Assembly (NCBI RefSeq): GCF_014863355.1
Contig: NZ_JACZEP010000005.1
Coordinates: 186,001 to 250,000, forward strand
Source: Aminobacter carboxidus
GTDB taxonomy: Bacteria > Pseudomonadota > Alphaproteobacteria > Rhizobiales > Rhizobiaceae
DNA length: 64,000 bases
Reading direction: 5' to 3'
Positions 52,445-61,104 of the stretch are shown in pieces (position 1 is the stretch's first letter; each line of letters starts with the position of its first letter). Below the pieces are notes generated by a model. It had not been told where the DNA came from and did not search any database. It worked only from the letters and a program-made list of their open reading frames with translations. Both the position numbers and the translations under genes were made by a program.

Positions 52445-53698
52445 ATGCAGCAACGGCAAACACTTGCTTGGGATTTGTCCAATCCGGCGTTGTTCGATGC
52501 CGGCATTCCACAGGCCGCTTTCGCGCGGTTGCGTGCCATGAAGGGGCTGGCGTGGAATCCGATCGATGGCTCGGAAACGGATGGTTTCTGGTCGGTCGGC
52601 CGGTTCGACGATGTCGTTGCAGTGTCCCGCGATACCGAGCTGTTCAGCTCGGCTGTGGGTCACATCCAGATCTATTCGATCGACGATGACGCCCTGGAGG
52701 CGCGCGCCTCGATGATCGACATGGATCCGCCGATGCATAGCCGCCTCCGGCGGCTCGTGAACCCCGGCTTCATTCCCCGTGCGATCCAGCGCTACATCCC
52801 CACGGTGCGCAAGCGCGCGGCCGATCTTTTGGGCGCCATGCAGGCGCAAGGCGGCGGCGACTGGGTCGGGGGGCTGTCGAAACCGATCCCGATCGGCATC
52901 ATCTGCGACATGCTTGGCGTGCCCGAGGCCGACCGAGACCTGATGATCGAATTGACGGACCATCTGGTCGCCGGCACATCGGCCGAACCGCTGGATCCGC
53001 ATGCCTATGGCAACACCACGCCGCTGCGGCTTTTACCCTTCAACAGCCCGGCCGCCCACGCGCTGAGCGAATATGCCCGCAAACTGGGTGAGGAGCGCCG
53101 CGCTGTGCCTCAGGACGACCTGGTGTCCCAGCTGGTCTCGACCGAGATCGAGGGCGAGCGGCTGACCGACAACGAGTACACCAATTTCTTCCGCCTGCTG
53201 ATCTTTGCCGGCAACGAGACGACGCGCACGGCGATGTCGCATCTGGCGTTGCTTGTCGCCAAGCATCCCGATCAGTTCGAGATGCTGCGCCACAATCGCG
53301 ACCTCGTGTCGAATGCGGTGGAGGAGGTCGTGCGCTATTCTTCGCCCATCCTCTACTTCCGCCGCACCGCCACCCGCGATACCGAACTGTCAGGCACGCC
53401 GATCAAACGCGGCGACAAGGTGGTGATGTGGTATGCCTCGGCCAATTTCGACGAGACACGCTTTCCCGATGCACTTCGTTTTGATGTGACGCGGCCCAAG
53501 CTGCCGATTCATGCCGGGTTCGGCGGCGGCGGCGTGCATACTTGCCTTGGCGCGGGGCTGGCACGACTGGAACTGATCGAGCTTGTCAACGAAATCCTCG
53601 ACCGCAACCTCAAGATCGAGATTGTGGGCGAACCGGAATATGTGCAGACGAACTTCGTCAACGGGGTCGAGCACCTGAATGTGCGGCTTTCGGCATGA
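52445..53698 (+). CDS. Cytochrome P450
   Basis: A 417-residue soluble bacterial P450. The I-helix motif is FAGNETTRT near residue 254, the ExxR is in EEVVRYSS and the haem loop FGGGGVHTCLG has its Cys at residue 367. The loop has one residue more than the common FGxGxHxC form, as in CYP124/125-type P450s. The N-terminal MIDMDPPMHSRLRRLVNPGF is also standard. The start at 52445 follows GGGAGG. It overlaps the reductase gene by four bases. It would hydroxylate the pathway substrate, possibly at a carbon next to nitrogen. Confidence 0.92.
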   Translation: MQQRQTLAWDLSNPALFDAGIPQAAFARLRAMKGLAWNPIDGSETDGFWSVGRFDDVVAVSRDTELFSSAVGHIQIYSIDDDALEARASMIDMDPPMHSRLRRLVNPGFIPRAIQRYIPTVRKRAADLLGAMQAQGGGDWVGGLSKPIPIGIICDMLGVPEADRDLMIELTDHLVAGTSAEPLDPHAYGNTTPLRLLPFNSPAAHALSEYARKLGEERRAVPQDDLVSQLVSTEIEGERLTDNEYTNFFRLLIFAGNETTRTAMSHLALLVAKHPDQFEMLRHNRDLVSNAVEEVVRYSSPILYFRRTATRDTELSGTPIKRGDKVVMWYASANFDETRFPDALRFDVTRPKLPIHAGFGGGGVHTCLGAGLARLELIELVNEILDRNLKIEIVGEPEYVQTNFVNGVEHLNVRLSA

Positions 53699-54732
53699 CC
53701 GGCAAGTTTCACGCCTACACCGTCCTGTCGCGGCACGAAGAAGCCGTCGGCATCTCGTCTTTCTGGCTGCGCCCCGAGGGCGCCATGACAGCGCGCGGTG
53801 GCGAGCATCTGATCATCGAGGCGCTTGTTGGCGATGGCAGCTGTGCGTTGCGGCGCGAGTATTCGGTTTCCGGGCTTTCCGACGGAGCGTTCCGGCTGAC
53901 GGTCAAGCGCGAGGGGGCACCTAAAGGGCAGCCCGCTCTGCCGCCGGGATACGTTTCAAACTGGCTGCACGATGAGGTGAAGCCGGGCGATGTCCTGCGC
54001 GCTTCGGCGCCGCGCGGCGAGTTTCGGTTGCGCGAAGGCTCCGACAAGCCGGTGCTGCTGTTCAGCTGCGGGGTAGGGATCACGCCGATGATGCTGCTGG
54101 CCAAGGAATTGGCAGGCTCGGCGCGGCGTGTGGCCTTTGTCCATGTCTGCCGCGATGGCGCACATCATGCATTTGGACAGGAGATCCGCGAACTGGCGGC
54201 GCGGGCGGCGAACATGAGCGTGCATATTTGCTATAAGTACGGCACCTCCGATTGTGCCGGCTGCGACAGCACGGGCGACCTGGACCGTGACCGACTGGCA
54301 GCACTTCTGCCCGGGGCCGGTTGTGAGGTTTATCTCTGTGGGCCGGGCGCCTTCATGCAACGCGCCTATGACATGGCGCTGGACCTGGGCGTCAGGGCCG
54401 AAGATATCCGCTATGAGCTGTTTGGGCCCTCTTCCGACTTCACCCCGCGCCATGCTCCTAGCAACGGCACGAGCGACGGCCCCCTCGTGACGTTCACCAA
54501 GTCCGGAGTCTCGGCGCGCTGGTCCGCTGATGCCCCCTCGCTTCTGGATTTTGCCGAGGAGCAGGGCCTCTATCCCGATTATTCCTGCCGCGCCGGTAGC
54601 TGCGAAAGCTGCAAGACACGCGTGGTGAGCGGCGATTTCGACTATCCGGTCGAGCCGTTCGAGCGGCCTAGCGAGGGGTATGTGCTGCTCTGCTGCGCGC
54701 AGCCGACCTCCGATCTGGTGCTGGAGGTCTGA
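53695..54732 (+). CDS. Ferredoxin-NAD(P)H reductase with C-terminal [2Fe-2S] domain
   Basis: A 345-residue electron-transfer protein. The flavin site contains RREYSVSG, the NAD site is LLFSCGVGITPMMLLAKEL and the C-terminal plant-type ferredoxin has Cys ligands in SCRAGSCESCKTRVV with a final Cys in YVLLCCAQP. This is the domain order of phthalate-type reductases. It is coupled by ATGA to the P450 and almost certainly reduces it, forming a two-protein system without a separate ferredoxin. Confidence 0.88.
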   Translation: MTGKFHAYTVLSRHEEAVGISSFWLRPEGAMTARGGEHLIIEALVGDGSCALRREYSVSGLSDGAFRLTVKREGAPKGQPALPPGYVSNWLHDEVKPGDVLRASAPRGEFRLREGSDKPVLLFSCGVGITPMMLLAKELAGSARRVAFVHVCRDGAHHAFGQEIRELAARAANMSVHICYKYGTSDCAGCDSTGDLDRDRLAALLPGAGCEVYLCGPGAFMQRAYDMALDLGVRAEDIRYELFGPSSDFTPRHAPSNGTSDGPLVTFTKSGVSARWSADAPSLLDFAEEQGLYPDYSCRAGSCESCKTRVVSGDFDYPVEPFERPSEGYVLLCCAQPTSDLVLEV

Positions 54733-54829
54733 TGCGCGCAGGAGCAACAGCCGGCACGTGACTATGCCTTCGTCGTGTCTGGAGGGATGCGGCGGAAGAG
54801 GCGAATGAAACCATAAGGGAGGGAAGTTC

Positions 54830-56263
54830 ATGTCTATTCTGGAGGCGGGCAGCGGACAGCTGCGCAAAGATGCCATGGGCATCTGGCACATCGTCTTTTT
54901 CGTCGTCGCAGCCGCCGCGCCACTGGCGGTGGTGGTGGGCGTTTCGCCTTATGCTTTCGCTGCCGGAAACGGCACGGGTGTTCCGCTGACCTTCATTCTG
55001 GTGGGCGCGATGTATCTGCTGTTCAGCGTCGGGTTCACCACAATGAGCGCCCATATCGGCGGGGCGGTGTCCTTTTACCCCTACATCGCCAAGGGTCTCG
55101 GCAAGCCTATGGGCGTCGGCGGCGCGCTGATCTCGATCGCGTCCTACATCGCGGTCCAGCTCATGGCGATGACGCTGTTCGGCATCTTCTCAAATGCAAT
55201 CGTAACGCAGTACACCGGGCTCGACATTCCCTGGTGGATCTATTGCCTCATGCTCAACGTAGGGGTCTATCTCTGCGGCATGCGCAAGATCGAGTTTTCG
55301 GGCCGCGTGCTGGGCGTGTTCATGATCGCCGAGGTGGTGGTCTTGTCCCTGCTGGGCATCGCCATTCTGGTCAACGGCGGGGGACCGGAGGGCATCACTC
55401 TGGCGCCGTTCGGGTTCAGTGCGGTGAACTCAGGCAATCTGAGCCTTGCGTTGGTGTTCATCGTCTCCGCGTTCATCGGCTTCGAGGCCACCACGATCTT
55501 TGGCGAGGAGGCTCGCGAACCGCGCAAGACCATCCCCATCGCCACCTATCTGGCTGTCGCCATCATCGCGGTCTTCTACGCGTTTTCGACTTGGGCCATC
55601 GCGCTTGATTACGGCCCCACGAACATCGTTGCGGCGGCAGAGGCAAATTTCACCGGGCTCTATCAGGTCTCGATGGAAAAGCATCTCGGCGGCTTTTCCG
55701 GTGTGGTGCTGCAAGTCTTGATGATCACCAGCCTCTTTGCCTGCGTCCTGTCGTTCCACAATACGATCAACCGCTATTTCTTCGTGATCGCGCGTGAAGG
55801 GCTTTTGAACGCCAAGATGGCCGCGACCCATGCCGAACATCAGTCGCCGCAGACCGCCGGCATCGTGCAAATGATCATGGTGGCTGCGATCGTGCTGGTG
55901 TTCGCCCTGGCGGGGCTGAAGCCGGAAGTGATTGTCGGCCTGTGCTCGGCCTTCACGGCTATTGGCATCTTGATGATCCAGTGTGTGGTCTCGGTTTCGG
56001 TGATCGCGTTTTTCAGCAAGGATCATCGCGGCGTGAATGCCTGGCGGCGGCTGATCGCTCCGGCGCTGTCGACGATCGCCCTGGCGTCTTGCCTCTACCT
56101 GATGGCCAGCCATCTGGCGCTGGTCAGTGGCTCGGAATCGATCTTCGTCCAGGCCTATCCGATCATCATCGCCGGGATCGGCGTGATTGGCATCGTGTTT
56201 GCCCGCTGGCTGAGGACCGCCCGACCCCAGACATACGCGAACCTCGGCCGCGTATTCAACTGA
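54830..56263 (+). CDS. APC family amino acid/amine permease
   Basis: A 477-residue transporter with about twelve spans. The N-terminal MGIWHIVFFVVAAAAPLAVV and the later FIGFEATTIFGEEAREPRKT are typical of the APC group. AAGGGAGGG stands before the ATG. It lies between the P450 pair and the glutamine-synthetase-like gene, so it probably imports the amine or amino compound that the pathway uses. It resembles putrescine and related permeases in context. A strong hairpin follows. Confidence 0.85.
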   Translation: MSILEAGSGQLRKDAMGIWHIVFFVVAAAAPLAVVVGVSPYAFAAGNGTGVPLTFILVGAMYLLFSVGFTTMSAHIGGAVSFYPYIAKGLGKPMGVGGALISIASYIAVQLMAMTLFGIFSNAIVTQYTGLDIPWWIYCLMLNVGVYLCGMRKIEFSGRVLGVFMIAEVVVLSLLGIAILVNGGGPEGITLAPFGFSAVNSGNLSLALVFIVSAFIGFEATTIFGEEAREPRKTIPIATYLAVAIIAVFYAFSTWAIALDYGPTNIVAAAEANFTGLYQVSMEKHLGGFSGVVLQVLMITSLFACVLSFHNTINRYFFVIAREGLLNAKMAATHAEHQSPQTAGIVQMIMVAAIVLVFALAGLKPEVIVGLCSAFTAIGILMIQCVVSVSVIAFFSKDHRGVNAWRRLIAPALSTIALASCLYLMASHLALVSGSESIFVQAYPIIIAGIGVIGIVFARWLRTARPQTYANLGRVFN

Positions 56264-56277
56264 CGTCAAAAGACCAC

Positions 56278-56302
56278 GCCGCCGGAGTCGACCTCCGGCG
56301 GC
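56278..56302 (+). terminator. Hairpin after the APC permease gene
   Basis: GCCGCCGGAG and CTCCGGCGGC make a perfect ten-base stem with a five-base loop, 14 bases after the permease stop. No T-run follows, so it may attenuate rather than end transcription before the next gene. Confidence 0.55.
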
Positions 56303-56357
56303 CGCAGCAACCAGAAAATTAGGGAGCGGTGGCCGGCAGGTCGCCAATGAAGCAGCG

Positions 56358-57674
56358 ATGAGCAATCAAGCAAGCAATCACAGCAAGCCCATCTTCGACC
56401 TGCCCCCGGGCACTCATACCGTGTCGTTCGGATTCGGCGACATGAACGGTATCATGCGCGGCAAGCGCATTCCGGCGGCGCATTGGCCGTCAGCCTGCGA
56501 GAACGGCATCGCGATCATCGGAGCGATGTTTGCGATGGACATGACCTGCGACATCTGGGAAACGCCGTTCTGCGGTTTCGACAACGGCTATCCGGACATT
56601 CACATGTTTCCGCTGGCCGCCCCGGTCGCCTGTCCTTGGGAAGAAGGCGTGGCGATCTGCCTCGCCTATACCGAAGGCATGGATCACAAGCCGGTTCCGG
56701 TCGACCCGCGCAATGTGCTCAAGCGCCAGGTCGAGCGCGCCAAGGCCATGGGCTTTGACGTGCTGGTCGGCACCGAGCTTGAATTCTACCTGGTCGACCC
56801 GGAAACCAAGTTGCCGAAAGTAAAAGACAATCAGGTCTACGGCATCAATCGTTCGGCCGAACTTGAACACGTGCTTGGCCCGATCCGCAACCATTTGACG
56901 GCCATCGGCATTCCGATCGAACAATCAAACCCCGAATATGCGGCCGGACAGGTTGAAGTGAACATCCGCTATGACGAGGCTTTGATCGGGGCCGATCGGG
57001 TGATCCTGTTCCGCAACATGATCAAGGACATTGCGCGGCGCGCAGGATATCTGGCCACCTTCATGGCCAAGCCGTTCATCGACCAATCTGGATCTGGCTT
57101 CCATACCCATTATTCGTTGTGGAAAGACGGCAAGAACGCCTTCGCCAATGACGGCACCATCAACAAGCTGGGCCTGTCGTTCCTTGCGGGAATGCAGGCG
57201 CGGATGGCCGAGATGTCCTTGGCTGTCTCAACGACGCCCAACGCCTATCGACGCCGGGTACCGGGCTTGTTCTGCCCGATCAACACCGCCTGGGGCTTCG
57301 ACAACAGAACCGTGGCGTTGCGGATCATCGAGGGCAAGGACAGTGCGGTGCGGATCGAAAAGCGGGACGGGGCGGCTGACTGCAATCCCTACTACCTGCT
57401 CGCCTGCGAACTGGCCGCCGGCCTCGACGGCATCGAGCAGCACATGTCGCCCAAGGGCGAGCCGACCACTGGCGATGCCTCGAAGCGGACCGATGCCGAC
57501 CCTGTGCCCACCACCATCGACAAGGCGATCGAATTGGCCAAGGCTTCGGCTTTCATGGAAAGGGTAATGGGCGACGGCCTGGCGATCCTGGTCCAGCAGG
57601 CCGAGCGTGAGCGGGACTTCGTCCATCGGCAAGTCACCCCTGTCGAACGCGACCGCTACATGGGCAACCTCTGA
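56358..57674 (+). CDS. Glutamine synthetase family ligase (gamma-glutamylamide synthetase-like)
   Basis: A 438-residue protein of the glutamine synthetase fold. Metal- and glutamate-binding motifs are GTELEFYLVD, EQSNPEYAAGQVEVNIRY, the GSGFHTHYSLW loop and WGFDNRTVALRI. Housekeeping GlnA is longer and has NGSGMH and an adenylylation Tyr region; this protein fits the PuuA/GlnT/ IpuC-like side branch that joins glutamate to amines. It would use ATP to make a gamma-glutamyl amide. The PuuD-like hydrolase two genes downstream would remove the glutamyl group later. Confidence 0.83.
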   Translation: MSNQASNHSKPIFDLPPGTHTVSFGFGDMNGIMRGKRIPAAHWPSACENGIAIIGAMFAMDMTCDIWETPFCGFDNGYPDIHMFPLAAPVACPWEEGVAICLAYTEGMDHKPVPVDPRNVLKRQVERAKAMGFDVLVGTELEFYLVDPETKLPKVKDNQVYGINRSAELEHVLGPIRNHLTAIGIPIEQSNPEYAAGQVEVNIRYDEALIGADRVILFRNMIKDIARRAGYLATFMAKPFIDQSGSGFHTHYSLWKDGKNAFANDGTINKLGLSFLAGMQARMAEMSLAVSTTPNAYRRRVPGLFCPINTAWGFDNRTVALRIIEGKDSAVRIEKRDGAADCNPYYLLACELAAGLDGIEQHMSPKGEPTTGDASKRTDADPVPTTIDKAIELAKASAFMERVMGDGLAILVQQAERERDFVHRQVTPVERDRYMGNL

Positions 57675-57680
57675 GAAGAC

Positions 57681-57706
57681 TCTGCGCAGGCTCTGGCCTG
57701 CGCAGA
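57681..57706 (+). terminator. Hairpin after the glutamine-synthetase-like gene
   Basis: TCTGCGCAGG and CCTGCGCAGA form a perfect ten-base stem with a six-base loop, six bases past the stop. As with the previous hairpin there is no T-run; processing or attenuation within the operon is likely. Confidence 0.55.
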
Positions 57707-57810
57707 CAGCCCAGACGACCCCCTCGCGTGCACTTGAAGCCCGGGGGGCCGAAGCGATCAAACTGGAAATGCCCTGGCGTGTCCGGTGGCCTGAGCCGAG
57801 GAGTTGAACG

Positions 57811-59142
57811 ATGGGTCTGATCGACGGTTTTGGCGCAGCCGTGTCGCACGGCAACAGGGCATCGGTTGATGCCTTTCATGCCGCGGCGGTGCGAATGCTG
57901 GGCTATGCACCCGATCCCGGGGCGATGATCGCAGCGGTACTGGCCGAGGACCCCGACTTCATCATGGGACGCTGCTTTCAGGCGGGACTGCTTCTTACCG
58001 CCTCAGACAAGCGTTATCAGGCAGATCTTGCGCGTGAATTTGCGTTGCTCGAGCGTCTCGCGCCGCAAGCCAACAGGCGCGAGCTTGGTCATATCAAGGC
58101 AATCAAGCTTTGGCTTTCGGGTGATTTCTACGCCGCCTCGCAGGCTTATGCCGACATTCTGCTCAACTGCCCGCGCGACCTCTGCGCGCTGCAATTCGGC
58201 CACCAGACCGATTTCCTCCTGGGCTCTGCGAGTTCCACACGCGATCGCCCCGCGCGGATCATCCGTCATTGGAGCGAGGCCGACCCGGAGTACTCCTACA
58301 TCCTTGGAATGCTGGCGTTCGGGCTGGAGGAATCGGGCCATTATGCCCAAGCCGAAGAGATGGCGTTGCGCTGCGTCGCGCTGAACCCGCGGGATACATG
58401 GGGCGTGCACGGGTTGGCGCACTGCTACGAAATGCAGGGCAAGACCGAGCTTGGCATCTCATTCATGGAGCGCTGCGAGGAAAACTGGGCGGGCGAGAAC
58501 TACCTTTCGATCCACAACCGCTGGCATCTCAATCTCTATCACCTGGAGAACTGCGATTTCGACAAGGCGCTGGCGATCCACGACCGCTATATGACGGTCA
58601 CTAGGGATTCGGCGCTGATGGACATGCATGACAGCGCCGCGATGCTGTGGCGGCTGGCGATGGACGGAGTGGATTGTGGCGACCGCTGGACCCCCGTAGC
58701 CGAACGCTACACCGAAGTAATCGATCAAGCCTATATCGCTTTCAACGACATGCACGCGATGATGGCTTTTGCCGCGACAGGCCGAGAGGCCGAAGCGCAG
58801 GCGCTGATCGCCGCCATGGAAGCCAATGCCGAAGGGCCAAGCACCAGTTCCATCGTCATCCGCACTGCCGGGCTCTCGATCGTGAAGGGGTTTCACGCTT
58901 TCGGTCGGCAGGACTACGCGACTGCCAAAACACTCATCTCCAAAGCGCGGCATTCGGCGCATCTGTTCGGAGGCTCGATCGCGCAGCGCGACGTCATCAA
59001 CCTGACATTGATGGAAGCCGCGATCCGCTCCGGTGACCGGGCGATGGTTGAAGGCCTGATTGCCGAGCGCAGCCTGATGAAACCCGAAAGCCCGCTGACA
59101 GACTTCTTCCGCAAGCGCGGTTCGGAAGCCGCAGCGCACTGA
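57811..59142 (+). CDS. TTC38-like tetratricopeptide protein
   Basis: A 443-residue soluble protein made of helical repeats. PEYSYILGMLAFGLEESGHY and AEEMALRCVALNPRDTWGVH are TPR-like, and VHGLAHCYEMQGKTELGISF with the later NRWHLNLYHLENCDFDKAL recall the TTC38 family. The biochemical function of TTC38 proteins is unknown. Bacterial copies commonly lie in catabolic operons. The His-rich HNRWHLNLYHLE region suggests a possible metal or substrate site. It sits between a glutamyl ligase and a glutamyl hydrolase gene. Confidence 0.78.
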   Translation: MGLIDGFGAAVSHGNRASVDAFHAAAVRMLGYAPDPGAMIAAVLAEDPDFIMGRCFQAGLLLTASDKRYQADLAREFALLERLAPQANRRELGHIKAIKLWLSGDFYAASQAYADILLNCPRDLCALQFGHQTDFLLGSASSTRDRPARIIRHWSEADPEYSYILGMLAFGLEESGHYAQAEEMALRCVALNPRDTWGVHGLAHCYEMQGKTELGISFMERCEENWAGENYLSIHNRWHLNLYHLENCDFDKALAIHDRYMTVTRDSALMDMHDSAAMLWRLAMDGVDCGDRWTPVAERYTEVIDQAYIAFNDMHAMMAFAATGREAEAQALIAAMEANAEGPSTSSIVIRTAGLSIVKGFHAFGRQDYATAKTLISKARHSAHLFGGSIAQRDVINLTLMEAAIRSGDRAMVEGLIAERSLMKPESPLTDFFRKRGSEAAAH

Positions 59143-59215
59143 CCAGCCGCCTGGCCCGCGAAACCGGCCGCGCCGGTAGTTGGCATCGTCCACACACCAC
59201 AAGGAGAATTTCACC

Positions 59216-59929
59216 ATGCGTCCTTGCATCGGCGTCATGTCCTGTTCATGCGATTTCCGGGGCGAGCCGGGCGTGTATTTGCCCAGCCGCTATGTGAGCG
59301 GAATCTCGGAGCAGCTCGACGCCGACATTGTTCTGATTCCGCCCATCCCCACAGCGGCCCGGGCAGGTTCTGTCCTGGCGAAGCTCGATGGCATCATCCT
59401 TACCGGCAGTCCGTCGAACATCGAGCCGGCACGGTATGGCGCGAGCGCCGGCGCCGGCCCGTTCGACCCTTCCCGCGATCACGTTGCCCTTGATCTCATC
59501 CTGGAGGCCAAGGCCCGCCGGCTTCCGGTGCTGGGGATTTGCCGGGGCCTGCAGGAAATCAATGTCGCCCTGGGCGGCACGCTGCAGGACGGGCTTGGTG
59601 CAGAGGACCGGATGTTGCGCCATCACGCCCCGGCCGGAACCGACGGCCCGGGCCAGTTTTCCTGGAGCCATTCGCTTGATGTCGCGCCGGACGGCCTGCT
59701 TCACCGGGAGCTTGGAACGGGCATGGTGGAGATCAATTCCATCCACTATCAAGGCGTTGCGACGCTCGGTGATGGCCTTCGCATCGAAGCCCTGGCGCCG
59801 GATGGTGTCGTGGAAGCAGTCGCGGCTGTCGACCACCCTATCTTCGCCGTGCAATGGCATCCCGAGATGAGCGTCGAGAGCCGCGTGTCGAAGGCGGTCT
59901 TTTCGATCTTCGGCCGAATGCTCGGCTAG
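59216..59929 (+). CDS. puuD: Gamma-glutamyl-gamma-aminobutyrate hydrolase-like (PuuD family)
   Basis: A 237-residue class I glutamine amidotransferase-like hydrolase. The nucleophile Cys lies in LGICRGLQEINVALGG and the His-Glu pair in FAVQWHPEMSVES. GIILTGSPSNIEP is the oxyanion region. PuuD frees the amino acid from a gamma-glutamyl amide. AAGGAGA before the ATG at 59216 sets the start. It is the last gene of the P450-permease-ligase operon and completes a ligation-release pair with the glutamine-synthetase-like protein. Confidence 0.85.
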   Translation: MRPCIGVMSCSCDFRGEPGVYLPSRYVSGISEQLDADIVLIPPIPTAARAGSVLAKLDGIILTGSPSNIEPARYGASAGAGPFDPSRDHVALDLILEAKARRLPVLGICRGLQEINVALGGTLQDGLGAEDRMLRHHAPAGTDGPGQFSWSHSLDVAPDGLLHRELGTGMVEINSIHYQGVATLGDGLRIEALAPDGVVEAVAAVDHPIFAVQWHPEMSVESRVSKAVFSIFGRMLG

Positions 59930-59990
59930 ACCAGGGCTTTCGCAATCTGCCGCGGGCGTGCAGCAGCTTGCCAATGGACCGGGATAGTTG

Positions 59991-61001
59991 TCAGGCGAGG
60001 GTGGAAAGGACGATTGCGGCGAAAGCTGCGATCCACACGGTTTCCGCCACAATGATCGCCATGGCCCGGGGGCCGACTTCGAAGAAATCCTTCAGCGACG
60101 TTTTCATGCCAAGCCCGGCTATGGCTATCACCAGCGCCCATCGCGACGCATCGGCCAGGACTGTTGAAGCCTGCGCTGGTATCAGACCGACACTGTTGAT
60201 GATCACCAACAATACGAAGCCTAACAGGAAAAGCGGAAATCTGGCGCGCGTGCCCAGTCCCGAACGGGTCATGAGAAGGGTGATGGTAGCGACCACGGGC
60301 ACCAGCATGGCGACGCGCAACAGCTTGACGATGGTGGCCGCGTCGCCCGCCTCCTGCGAGATCGAGTAGCCGGCGCCGACCACCTGGGCCACATCGTGCA
60401 CGGTCGCCCCGATGAAGATGCCGGACAGCCTGTTATCGAAGCCGAAAAATGAAGCCAAGACAGGATAGGCGATCATGGCGACCGTGCTCAGCGCAGTCAC
60501 GGCGACAACGGTGAAAATCGTGTCACGCTCGGATATGCCGCGCTCTCCCTTGGGCAAAACCGATGTCAGCGCCAACGCTGCCGAAGCGCCGCAAATTCCG
60601 ACCGCACCGCCACTGAGGATGCCGAATGCGGCCGGGCGACCAAAAAACCGGCCGAGGCCTAGGCCCAGCAGGATGGTTGTCGCCAGGCCCCCGATCGCCA
60701 GAAAAATCGGGAGAGGTCCAAGCGCCATCATGTCCGAAAGCGTGATCCGCGCTCCAAGCAGCGCCACGCCGATCCGCAGAACCGAACGGGAAGCCAGGGC
60801 CACACCGGGAATGAACTTTCCAGCCGGATCAATGAAGTTGAACGCCATTCCCAACAACAAGGCAAACAGCATGACAGGCGCGCCATAGTGAGTGCTCAGA
60901 AAGGTTGCCGCCATCGCGACCGTCAGGCAAAGCACCATGCCGGGCATGATTTCGCGCGCGCCCTCGGGCGTCAGAAAGCGGGGCCAGACCAAGGTCGTCA
61001 T
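59991..61001 (-). CDS. YeiH family putative sulfate exporter
   Basis: A 336-residue membrane protein with about ten spans, of the YeiH/UPF0324 family. Signature stretches are ALLLGMAFNF, LRIGVALLGARITL, GGAVGICGASAALAL and GATVHDVAQVVGAGYSIS. The family is annotated as sulfate or sulfonate-linked exporters, with little direct proof. It is convergent with puuD and lies after the acyl-CoA dehydrogenase gene by about 100 bases on the same strand, so it may share its operon. Confidence 0.85.
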   Translation of the reverse strand: MTTLVWPRFLTPEGAREIMPGMVLCLTVAMAATFLSTHYGAPVMLFALLLGMAFNFIDPAGKFIPGVALASRSVLRIGVALLGARITLSDMMALGPLPIFLAIGGLATTILLGLGLGRFFGRPAAFGILSGGAVGICGASAALALTSVLPKGERGISERDTIFTVVAVTALSTVAMIAYPVLASFFGFDNRLSGIFIGATVHDVAQVVGAGYSISQEAGDAATIVKLLRVAMLVPVVATITLLMTRSGLGTRARFPLFLLGFVLLVIINSVGLIPAQASTVLADASRWALVIAIAGLGMKTSLKDFFEVGPRAMAIIVAETVWIAAFAAIVLSTLA

Positions 61002-61104
61002 TGCCGTCCAGCTCCACCGAAATAGGCTCCAGGATCGAGGCTGGGCTCCATCGGCCTTGCCTTCCTTGTTCTGTGGGGGGTGTTCAGGTCAGCCGGATCG
61101 GCTT

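Noticed and set aside
55430-56365. Minus-strand frame of 311 codons opposite the APC permease
   Set aside because: Antisense of a membrane protein gene, Arg/His/Asp-rich, no recognisable motif.
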